From contig CALILP010000044.1 of NCBI GenBank assembly GCA_938016515.1, forward strand, positions 1-53,124: a stretch of 53,124 nt of DNA, in the 5' to 3' direction. A program made the translations under genes and the position numbers. Positions 8,295 to 15,768 of the stretch are shown here, one piece after another (position 1 is the stretch's first letter; the number at the start of each line of letters is the position of its first letter). Under the pieces are notes generated by a model, which ran no database searches, had not been told where the DNA came from, and saw only the letters and a list, made by a program, of their open reading frames with translations. Source of the DNA: an uncultured Paracoccaceae bacterium (GTDB lineage Bacteria; Pseudomonadota; Alphaproteobacteria; Rhodobacterales; Rhodobacteraceae).

Positions 8295-10145
8295 ATGAAG
8301 ATTTTCGGCCCCGCCCTTGCGGCAACTTTTGTTCTAGCAACACCTGCTGTCGCAGAGGTCACCATCAGTCATGGCTATTCTGCCTTTGGTGATCTGAAAT
8401 ACGGGCCGGACTTTACCCATTTTGATTATGCCAACCCCGATGCACCCCAAGGCGGAACCATGAGCCAACGGCAGCTTTATGGGACCCCGACCTTTGACAG
8501 CCTGAACATCTTCATCATCAAGGGTGACAATGCGCCGGAAATTGGGGTGCATATGTACGACACGCTGATGGTGCGCGCTTATGACGAACCCGACGCATTG
8601 TATGGTTTGCTTGCCGAAACCATCGAATACCCAGATGATCTGTCCTACGTCACCTTTAATCTGCGCCCCCAAGCCCGGTTTCACGATGATGTCCCCGTGA
8701 CCGCAGCAGATATGGTTTTCACCATCAACGCGCTGAAAACTGATGGGCACCCTTACTACCAAAACCTTCTGTCTGACGTGATAGAGGTCACCGCAGAAAC
8801 AGATCACAGGGTTCGCTTTGATCTTGCGCCGGGTGCAGGCGGATCCTATCCGGGCGATCTGGCCGAATTGCCGGTGTTGCCCGCACATTTCTATGATGAC
8901 GTGCCATTCGACGAAAGCTGGATGGATGTGCCAATCGGGTCTGGTGCATACCTTCTCGACACGGTTGATCAGCCCCGCACAATCAAGTTCTGCAAGGACC
9001 CAGAGTATTGGGCTGCTGACCTGCCGGTGAATGTGGGACGGAACAACTTTGAATGCTATGCCTACGAATACTTCACCGACGACACCGTCGGGTTAGAGGC
9101 CTTTGCCGCAGGTGAATACCTGATGCGGGTCGAATACCGGTCGGCGTCTTGGGCGACGGGCTATGATTTTCCAGCGGCCCAAAACGGCTGGGTCAAGCAA
9201 ATGATGATCCCGGATGGGCGCCCGGCCAACGCACAGGGGGTCTGGTTCAATCTGCGCAAACCCAAGTTTCAAGATATTCGCGTGCGCCAAGCGATTGAAT
9301 ATGCGTTTAATTTCGAGTGGACGAACGAAACCCTGTTCTACGGAACATACAATCGTAGCGACAGTTTCTTTGAGAACACCGACATGGAGGCGACAGGTCT
9401 TCCTCAAGGTACAGAACTGGCGATCCTGGAAGAGTTTCGTGCTGATCTACCAGCTGAGATTTTCACGCAGCCGCCCCATGTGCCGCCTGCAGGTGGGCCC
9501 AACCCACGCGACCGGTCATCACTGCGTGCGGCGTCTGCACTTCTGGATGCGGCGGGGTGGATCGCAGGTGATGATGGGATCCGTCGCAATGCAGCTGGCG
9601 AAAAGCTGGTCATCGATATGCCTGACGACAGTCGCAGTATCGAAAGGGTCTTTTTGCCCTTCGTCGAGAACCTCAAAAGCCTTGGCATCGAAGCCACTTT
9701 TGACCTGATCGACCCCACAGCGCTGAGCGAGCGGCGCCAGCAGTTTGACTATGACCTCTCGTTCACCGCTTGGCAGGTGCAGGTCACACCGGGCGCCGAG
9801 TTGCGGGCGTTCTATGGCTCTGACGCCGCCGCAGCCGAAGGCAGCAATAACTTAAGTGGTCTGGCTGATCCAATCGTAGATGCGTTGATTGAACGTGTTG
9901 CCGCCTCAAAGACCCGCGACGACCTGACCGCGGCGGCCCGCGCATTGGACCGCGTATTGCGGTCGAAGAACCCATGGATCGGGACGTGGCACATTGGGGC
10001 GCATCGGGTCGCCCTGTGGGATATTTTTGGGATGCCAGAAAATCCCGCGCCCTACGATTTCAATCGCAATGTTGATTTTTGGTGGTTCGATCAGGGCAAG
10101 TATGATGCACTTGTCGCCGCAGGGGCGCTTGCGGACGAATTCTGA
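8295..10145 (+). CDS. ABC transporter substrate-binding protein, YejA-like (SBP family 5)
   Basis: This is a periplasmic binding protein of the peptide/oligopeptide class. The start at 8295 follows GGAGG by 6 bases and gives a signal peptide ending near PAVAE (about 20 residues). The mature part opens with HGYSAFGDLKYGPDFTHFDY, a signature of the YejA subgroup. It is about 616 residues, as expected for YejA. No permease or ATPase lies next to it, so it must use a transporter encoded elsewhere or be an orphan. It lies 100 bases after the lyase/peptidase/racemase trio and may deliver their substrate, which is an inference from position. Its stop is one base from the end of the convergent gntR-type gene. 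Confidence 0.85.
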   Translation: MKIFGPALAATFVLATPAVAEVTISHGYSAFGDLKYGPDFTHFDYANPDAPQGGTMSQRQLYGTPTFDSLNIFIIKGDNAPEIGVHMYDTLMVRAYDEPDALYGLLAETIEYPDDLSYVTFNLRPQARFHDDVPVTAADMVFTINALKTDGHPYYQNLLSDVIEVTAETDHRVRFDLAPGAGGSYPGDLAELPVLPAHFYDDVPFDESWMDVPIGSGAYLLDTVDQPRTIKFCKDPEYWAADLPVNVGRNNFECYAYEYFTDDTVGLEAFAAGEYLMRVEYRSASWATGYDFPAAQNGWVKQMMIPDGRPANAQGVWFNLRKPKFQDIRVRQAIEYAFNFEWTNETLFYGTYNRSDSFFENTDMEATGLPQGTELAILEEFRADLPAEIFTQPPHVPPAGGPNPRDRSSLRAASALLDAAGWIAGDDGIRRNAAGEKLVIDMPDDSRSIERVFLPFVENLKSLGIEATFDLIDPTALSERRQQFDYDLSFTAWQVQVTPGAELRAFYGSDAAAAEGSNNLSGLADPIVDALIERVAASKTRDDLTAAARALDRVLRSKNPWIGTWHIGAHRVALWDIFGMPENPAPYDFNRNVDFWWFDQGKYDALVAAGALADEF

Positions 10146-10146
10146 C

Positions 10147-10830
10147 CTACGGGTCGAAGTAGTCTGGGTTAAGCGTCGAGATCGACTCGATCGTGGCGTC
10201 CAAGCGCGTGAGGTGCAGCATACCCGCAGCGACCGCACCGTCAGGGTCCTTCGCGGCGATACAGCTGGAAATCGCCTCATGGTCTTCCAGCAATTGGGCA
10301 ACGCGGTCTTCTTTCGCGATGCTGAGCATGCACAAGCGGTCGACGCTAGCTTTTTCTGCCGAGATGACTTCAAAGGCAAAATCGACCCGTGCGACTTCGC
10401 ACAGTGTTTTGTGAAACTCGTAGTCAAGCGCGCCGAACCGTTCGTAGTCCAGCGCATCTACAACGACCTTTTGTTGCGCCAGGCACATCTTCAGGCTTGC
10501 TTCATCCGCTTCGGTGCAATGCATTGCCGCGCGGCGCAACACTTCGGCTTCGACCGCCGCCCGGACAAAACGAGACTTGGTGATTTCGCGAGCAGAGAAC
10601 CGACGCACTTCGGTGGCGCGCTGCGGGCGAATTAACAGAAGGTCCAGGTTTTCAAGGCGGCTGAACGCATCCCTGACTGGCTGTCGAGAGACGCCGAATT
10701 TCGTCGCAATTTCGGCCTCTGAAATCTTGTCGCCCGGCAGCAACTCTAGGGACACGATCGCCTCGTAAAGATGATCGAACACCACATCCACACTGGTGCG
10801 GCGGTCTTTGAGTTGCGTTGTCTGCGGCAT
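10147..10830 (-). CDS. GntR-family regulator (FadR/FCD type), likely of the alginate operon
   Basis: This is a DNA-binding repressor or activator of about 227 residues. A winged helix-turn-helix covers about residues 10-75 (motifs LPGDKISEAEIATKFGVSR and QPVRDAFSRLE). An FCD effector domain follows, with DYEFHKTL and LEDHEAI supplying likely metal-binding Asp and His residues. The ATG at 10830 is preceded by TTGGAGACC; a GTG nine codons upstream is an alternative but less likely start. It is transcribed divergently from the algS-type operon. The gap between them contains palindromes of the TAGTATACTA kind typical of FadR-subfamily operators. The effector is predicted to be an alginate breakdown product (DEH or KDG), by inference. 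Confidence 0.85.
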   Translation of the reverse strand: MPQTTQLKDRRTSVDVVFDHLYEAIVSLELLPGDKISEAEIATKFGVSRQPVRDAFSRLENLDLLLIRPQRATEVRRFSAREITKSRFVRAAVEAEVLRRAAMHCTEADEASLKMCLAQQKVVVDALDYERFGALDYEFHKTLCEVARVDFAFEVISAEKASVDRLCMLSIAKEDRVAQLLEDHEAISSCIAAKDPDGAVAAGMLHLTRLDATIESISTLNPDYFDP

Positions 10831-11007
10831 AGTCAGGTCTCCAAGCTCAAAAGTCACTTACAGTCGGATCGCGCGAGTTTCCAGTCACTGTGGCTTGCAA
10901 GTTGGCAGGAATAGCCATGTGACGATGGCAATGCCTAACGCGGAACATGTGCGAAGCGGGCTGGGCGCTCCGTAGGGTGTTAAAGCATGTAAATATTAAA
11001 AAAACAA

Positions 11008-11042
11008 TACTAGTATACTAGTAAATCAACTAGTATACCAGA
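11008..11042. promoter_or_regulatory. Paired GntR operator palindromes before algS
   Basis: TACTAGTATACTAGTA at 11008-11023 is a perfect 16-bp palindrome with core TAGTATACTA (11011-11020). A second core, TAGTATACCA, lies at 11031-11040. Their centres are 20 bp apart, about two helical turns, so two dimers could bind the same face. The site lies in the 299-bp gap between the divergent gntR and algS starts, about 90 bases before the algS ATG. The same TAGTATACCA core recurs at 19319-19328. No other gene is seen in the gap. Confidence 0.72.
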
Positions 11043-11129
11043 CGTCAGGGTTGGTGAATCTGATTCGATGTTGGTGGGGAGTCGGCATCGAAGGGTTCGT
11101 CACCGTATCAGACATCTTAGGGAGGGTTT

Positions 11130-12233
11130 ATGTCTGGCGTCAAACTGGAAAGCATCGTCAAGACCTACGGGGCGCTTCAGGTTGTCCATGGGATTGATCT
11201 GGAAGTTCTTGAAAAAGAATTCGTCGTTCTTGTCGGTCCATCAGGTTGCGGTAAATCCACAACTTTGCGGATGATTGCAGGTCTCGAGGAAATCTCTGGC
11301 GGTCAGTTGACGATTGATGGGCGCATGATGAACCGCGTCGCCCCCAAGGACCGTGACGTTGCGATGGTGTTCCAGAACTACGCTCTCTATCCCCATCTAA
11401 ACGTTGCCGAAAACATCGCTTTTGGTCTGCGCATCCGCAAGGAAAGCAATGCCGCCGTCGATGCGGCAGTGGCAGAGGTGTCGGGCATTCTAGGTCTTAC
11501 AGACTATCTAGATCGTCGTCCTGCGGATCTGTCAGGCGGCCAGCGGCAGCGTGTTGCAATGGGCCGCGCCATTGTCCGTCGCCCCAAGGTCTTTTTGTTC
11601 GACGAGCCGCTGTCGAACCTTGATGCCAAACTGCGCACCCAGATGCGCGCTGAAATCAAACGCCTGCACAAGCGGCTTGGTGCCACCAGCATTTACGTAA
11701 CCCACGATCAGGTTGAGGCGATGACCCTCGCGGATCGGATTGTCGTGATGCAAGATGGCCGGATCGAGCAGGTCGGCACCCCAATGGAGCTGTTCCTGAA
11801 CCCTGCGAATTCTTTCGTGGCGGGCTTTCTCGGTGCGCCACCCATGAACCAGATCGAAGCTGTGATCGGCGAGGGGGCAGACGCCCCAATGGCCGAGTTC
11901 GCAGGCGGCAAGATCGCCCTGCCAAAGCTGCCGGGCTTGCAAAACGCGGTCGGTCGGGAGGTCATCGTGGGTATTCGCCCGGAATACGCGCAGATCGCGA
12001 CCGCGCCCGCCGAGGGTGTCGTCGATTGCGACCTTGACCTGGTCGAAACCCTCGGGTCTGAGGCGCTGTTGCACATGTCTATTCACGGCAAGCCGTTTGT
12101 GATCCGCACAGAAACCTTAGGTCAGGTGGCCGAGCTGGAACATGTCACCGGATTTTCTGCGGCCCCTGATCTGATCAAGGTATTCGACGCAAACACAGGC
12201 GTTGCCCTGTCCGGTCAGATGCGGGTCGCATGA
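11130..12233 (+). CDS. algS: Alginate oligosaccharide ABC importer, ATP-binding protein (AlgS/UgpC type)
   Basis: This is the cytoplasmic ATPase subunit of a carbohydrate importer. It has Walker A GPSGCGKST (about residues 37-45), the signature LSGGQRQR, Walker B VFLFDEP and the switch YVTHDQVEA, then a C-terminal TOBE regulatory domain. The 367 residues compare with about 363 for AlgS of Sphingomonas A1. GGGAGGG stands a few bases before the ATG. The stop overlaps the next permease start (ATGA). The substrate is inferred from the neighbours: a PL15 alginate lyase, DEH reductase, KdgF and KdgK. The generic family also serves other sugars, so the symbol is contextual. Confidence 0.85.
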   Translation: MSGVKLESIVKTYGALQVVHGIDLEVLEKEFVVLVGPSGCGKSTTLRMIAGLEEISGGQLTIDGRMMNRVAPKDRDVAMVFQNYALYPHLNVAENIAFGLRIRKESNAAVDAAVAEVSGILGLTDYLDRRPADLSGGQRQRVAMGRAIVRRPKVFLFDEPLSNLDAKLRTQMRAEIKRLHKRLGATSIYVTHDQVEAMTLADRIVVMQDGRIEQVGTPMELFLNPANSFVAGFLGAPPMNQIEAVIGEGADAPMAEFAGGKIALPKLPGLQNAVGREVIVGIRPEYAQIATAPAEGVVDCDLDLVETLGSEALLHMSIHGKPFVIRTETLGQVAELEHVTGFSAAPDLIKVFDANTGVALSGQMRVA

Positions 12234-13219
12234 CGGCATCAGATCAAGATATCACCGACGCCTCGGATGAGGCAGTGGGCAAGAGCGCCCCCCATATCTA
12301 TGCGCCCACGCGCAAAGAACGCATCATCGATCACCTGCGCAACGAATGGCAGATCTATGTGATGCTGATCCCGACAGTCATCTGGCTGCTCGTGTTCCTT
12401 TATAAGCCGATGTACGGACTGCAGATCGCCTTCAAGGACTACAGCATCTTCCGGGGCGTCGCGGCCAGCCCTTGGATCGGACTGGAACACTTCGAAACAC
12501 TGTTTGGAAGCGATCAGTTCCTGCGCGCATTGCGGAACACAATTTATATCAGCCTTTACAGTCTGTTAATCGGCTTTCCTGTCCCGATTTTGCTGGCGTT
12601 GATGTTCAACGAAGTGTTGAACCCCTTGTTTAAGAAGTCCGCGCAAACCATTGTTTATCTTCCGCATTTTATCTCAACTGTTATTATCGCGGGGATTGTC
12701 ATTACGGCGTTCTCACCGTCGGCTGGTATCGTGAACACGGTGATCGGCTGGTTTGGATACGACCCGATCTACTTCCTGACAAAACCAGAATGGTTCCGCC
12801 CAATCTTCATCGGCACAACCATCTGGCAAGAGGCTGGCTTCCAATCCATCGTTTACCTCGCCGCCATCGCGGGAGTGTCACCTACACTGTACGAAAGCGC
12901 GGTGGTGGATGGTGCCAGCCGTTGGCAGATGATGTGGAAGATCACCATTCCGTCGATCCTGCCGACGATCATCATCATGTTGATTATCCGCATCGGGAAC
13001 ATGCTGGAAGTCAGTTTCGAGATGATCATCGTCCTTTACCAGCCAGCCACATACGAAACCGCGGACGTCGTAAACACTTACATCTATCGTCAGGGTTTGC
13101 AGAACGGGCAGTATGATATCGCCGCTGCTGCGGGCCTCTTCAACGCCGTCGTCGCCTTTGTTCTGGTGATGGCCGCCAACACAATCAGCAAGCGCTATTC
13201 GCGCACATCGCTGTGGTAG
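12230..13219 (+). CDS. algM1: Alginate oligosaccharide ABC importer, permease 1 (AlgM1/LplB type)
   Basis: This is an inner-membrane permease subunit of 329 residues; AlgM1 is about 324. A hydrophilic N-terminal segment (about 45 residues) precedes WQIYVMLIPTVIWLLVFLY, the first of six membrane helices. The EAA loop that contacts the ATPase is visible as YESAVVDGASRWQMMWKITIP. The YKPMYGLQIAFKDYSIFRG segment is typical of the LplB-like group. It is coupled to algS by a 4-base overlap and lies 12 bases before algM2. It ends in TAG, showing that TAG works as a stop in this genome. Confidence 0.85.
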   Translation: MTASDQDITDASDEAVGKSAPHIYAPTRKERIIDHLRNEWQIYVMLIPTVIWLLVFLYKPMYGLQIAFKDYSIFRGVAASPWIGLEHFETLFGSDQFLRALRNTIYISLYSLLIGFPVPILLALMFNEVLNPLFKKSAQTIVYLPHFISTVIIAGIVITAFSPSAGIVNTVIGWFGYDPIYFLTKPEWFRPIFIGTTIWQEAGFQSIVYLAAIAGVSPTLYESAVVDGASRWQMMWKITIPSILPTIIIMLIIRIGNMLEVSFEMIIVLYQPATYETADVVNTYIYRQGLQNGQYDIAAAAGLFNAVVAFVLVMAANTISKRYSRTSLW

Positions 13220-13231
13220 GGGGCTGACGCA

Positions 13232-14113
13232 ATGGCAAACATGAACCTCTATTCGCGCGGCGATAAGACCTTTGTCATTATCAACATGGTGCTGATCGGG
13301 ATCTTCACGCTGTCGACGCTGTACCCGTTCATCTACATCACAGCCCTGTCGTTCAGTTCTGGCTTTGCGGCCACAGCGGGCAAGGTCGTGCTGACGCCGG
13401 TGGAGCGCACCGCAGAGGCCTACAACTACATCCTGTCCGACCGGATGTTCTGGGTCAGCTACGGCAACACGTTTATCTACACTATCGGCGGCACGCTAAT
13501 GTCGCTCGCCTTCCTGATTCCCGGCGCGTATGCGCTGTCGCGGCCGCAGCTATACGGCCGCAGGTTCTGGAACCTGATGGTGGCCTTCACCATGTGGTTC
13601 AACGCAGGCCTGATCCCGTTCTTTCTGAATATGCGCGACCTTGGGCTGCTTGACAGCTACTTCGGGATCATCATTGGCTTTGCGGTGAATGGCTTCAACC
13701 TGATCCTGCTCCGCAACTTCTTTGAAGGAGTCCCAAGGTCCTTTGAAGAAGCGGCGCGGATGGACGGGGCGAACGATTTTCAGGTGCTGTGGAAGGTCTA
13801 TGTGCCCCTTGCCAAACCGGCCATCGCAACGGTCGCGTTGTTTTGCATGGTGTCGCGCTGGAACGGGTTCTTCTGGGCGATGGTGCTTTTGCAGGATCAG
13901 GACAAGATCCCACTGCAGGTCTATCTGCGCCACACAATCGCAACCCTGTCAGACGATCCGGAGTTCACAGCCACGCAGCTGAACGCCAGTTACTCGTTTG
14001 AGACCGTCTCAGCCGCAATCATCGTCTGTTCGATTATCCCGGTCCTGATCATCTATCCGTTCATCCAAAAGTACTTTGAGAAAGGTATCTTGATGGGCGG
14101 CGTCAAAGAATAA
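13232..14113 (+). CDS. algM2: Alginate oligosaccharide ABC importer, permease 2 (AlgM2/LplC type)
   Basis: This is the second inner-membrane permease; its 293 residues equal the size I recall for AlgM2. It has about six membrane helices, starting with VIINMVLIGIFTLSTLYPF. The EAA loop is FEEAARMDGANDFQVLWKVYVP. The C-terminal FIQKYFEKGILMGGVKE is characteristic of this carbohydrate permease subgroup. It follows algM1 by 12 bases and precedes the binding-protein gene by 25 bases. It should pair with AlgM1 to form the channel. Confidence 0.85.
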   Translation: MANMNLYSRGDKTFVIINMVLIGIFTLSTLYPFIYITALSFSSGFAATAGKVVLTPVERTAEAYNYILSDRMFWVSYGNTFIYTIGGTLMSLAFLIPGAYALSRPQLYGRRFWNLMVAFTMWFNAGLIPFFLNMRDLGLLDSYFGIIIGFAVNGFNLILLRNFFEGVPRSFEEAARMDGANDFQVLWKVYVPLAKPAIATVALFCMVSRWNGFFWAMVLLQDQDKIPLQVYLRHTIATLSDDPEFTATQLNASYSFETVSAAIIVCSIIPVLIIYPFIQKYFEKGILMGGVKE

Positions 14114-14138
14114 GAACGACCGCATTAGGGAGGAAAAA

Positions 14139-15701
14139 ATGCGTAAACTAACCATGCTATCAGCCATTTTGGCGAGTACCGCCATGACCATGCCCGCCTT
14201 TGCAGATGGGCACCTGCGGATTGTGGAGGAACCGCTGGAACTGACCATCCAGATGAACCATGCACGCTACCCGAACTACGACGAAAACTGGCCGGTTGAA
14301 CAAGCTGCCCGCGCCATGACAGGTATCCACCTGATCGACGACACAGTTGGTGCCAACATGCGCACGGACGAAAACACCGGTAAGACCGAAGCGTTGAACC
14401 TGATGCTTGCAGCTGGCGTGATCCCCGACATCGTCGGCTCCAGCCGTCTGAAAGACTTTGTGAACCAGTACGGGCCGGAAGGTGCTTTCTACCCACTCAA
14501 CGATCTGATCGCAGAGCATGCGCCGAATATGGCCGCCTACTTTGCCGAGCGGCCCGAAATTGCGGCTGCGATCTCTGCCGCTGACGGCAACATGTACTAT
14601 ATTCCGTACCTGCCCGACGGCAAATATGGCCGGGCCTATTTCATCCGCTACGACTGGCTTGATGCCCTTGGACTGCCTGTCCCGGAGACTGTCGAAGAGG
14701 TCGAAGCGACCCTGCGTGCCTTCAAGAATGACGATCCAAACGGCAACGGTTTGGCAGATGAAGTTCCATATTTTGCGCGTCAATGGCCAGAGCTGATCCG
14801 CCTTGTCACGCTGTGGGATGGTCGGTCATCAGGGTCTGATACCTATCACGACTTCTACGTCGATGAGGGGCAGATCCAACACCCTTATGCCGGTGAAGGC
14901 TACCGCGAAGGCATCAAGAACCTTGCGCGCTGGTACGCAGAAGGCTTGATCGACGTCGAAGTTTTCACGCGTGGCAGTTCTGCGCGTGAATTCCTGCTGT
15001 CCGAAAACCTCGGCGGGATGACCCACGACTGGTTTGCCTCGACCTCTGGCTACAACACATCTTTGGCCGACAGGATCGACGGATTTGCGTTTAAGGCCTT
15101 TGCGCCACCGGCCTCTGTCTCTGGTGTCCGCATGGAAGAGCACCGCCGCATACCGATCAAACCGGACGGCTGGGCAATCGGTGCCACGAACGAGCATCCG
15201 ATTGAGACCATCAAGTACTTCGACTTCTGGTTCACCGAAGAAGGCCGTCGTTTGGCCAACTTTGGCGTCGAAGGCGAGCAGTATACGATGGTTGATGGCG
15301 CACCGAAGTTCACGGAAGAATTCCTGACCAACGGCGAGCCGGTAAACAACCAGCTTTATGCAATTGGGTCCCAACTGCAGGCCCGTGGTTACTTCCAGAA
15401 CTACGAGTACGAAAAGCAGTGGTCGAACGAATTCGCCCTCGAAGGCATCGCGCTTTATGATGAAGGCGACTATCTGATCGACCAATTCCTGGGTGTCGCA
15501 TTCAACGCAGAAGAGCAGCGGGTCTATGACCGTTACTGGTCTTCCATCCGCGACTACATGCTGGAACGTCAGCAGGGTTGGATCCTTGGCAACGGCGACG
15601 TCGAAGCAGATTGGGATGCCTACATCGAAACGCTGAACGAGATGGGCCTTCAGGACGTATTGGACGTCATGAACTCTGCTTACGCCCGCCAATACGGCTA
15701 A
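14139..15701 (+). CDS. algQ: Alginate oligosaccharide-binding protein (AlgQ type)
   Basis: This periplasmic solute-binding protein delivers oligosaccharide to the AlgM1-AlgM2-AlgS importer. GGGAGG precedes the ATG. A signal peptide ends near PAFADG (about 23 residues), and the whole protein is 520 residues. A calcium-loop motif DPNGNGLADE starts at Asp199, with Asn201, Asn203, Asp207 and Glu208. It matches the EF-hand-like site known in Sphingomonas AlgQ2 (Asp179-Glu188 as I recall). This is strong evidence for the AlgQ subgroup within the LipO-like binding proteins. A hairpin follows the gene, which may keep its mRNA more abundant than the enzymes downstream. Confidence 0.87.
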   Translation: MRKLTMLSAILASTAMTMPAFADGHLRIVEEPLELTIQMNHARYPNYDENWPVEQAARAMTGIHLIDDTVGANMRTDENTGKTEALNLMLAAGVIPDIVGSSRLKDFVNQYGPEGAFYPLNDLIAEHAPNMAAYFAERPEIAAAISAADGNMYYIPYLPDGKYGRAYFIRYDWLDALGLPVPETVEEVEATLRAFKNDDPNGNGLADEVPYFARQWPELIRLVTLWDGRSSGSDTYHDFYVDEGQIQHPYAGEGYREGIKNLARWYAEGLIDVEVFTRGSSAREFLLSENLGGMTHDWFASTSGYNTSLADRIDGFAFKAFAPPASVSGVRMEEHRRIPIKPDGWAIGATNEHPIETIKYFDFWFTEEGRRLANFGVEGEQYTMVDGAPKFTEEFLTNGEPVNNQLYAIGSQLQARGYFQNYEYEKQWSNEFALEGIALYDEGDYLIDQFLGVAFNAEEQRVYDRYWSSIRDYMLERQQGWILGNGDVEADWDAYIETLNEMGLQDVLDVMNSAYARQYG

Positions 15702-15714
15702 GCGGCAAGACACT

Positions 15715-15741
15715 GGGTGTGGCCTGATCCGGGCCGCACCC
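15715..15741 (+). promoter_or_regulatory. Intercistronic hairpin after the binding-protein gene
   Basis: GGGTGTGGCC at 15715-15724 pairs with GGCCGCACCC at 15732-15741 (10 bp, one G-T pair) around a 7-base loop. No T-run follows, so it is probably not a full terminator. Such hairpins after binding-protein genes often protect the upstream mRNA from 3' decay. The role here is inferred. Confidence 0.5.
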
Positions 15742-15768
15742 ATCACGACAGTATTCGAAAGCAGCCTC

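Noticed and set aside
11068-11274. Small frame upstream of and overlapping algS
   Set aside because: It overlaps the start of algS in another phase and has no ribosome-binding site; algS has a strong one.
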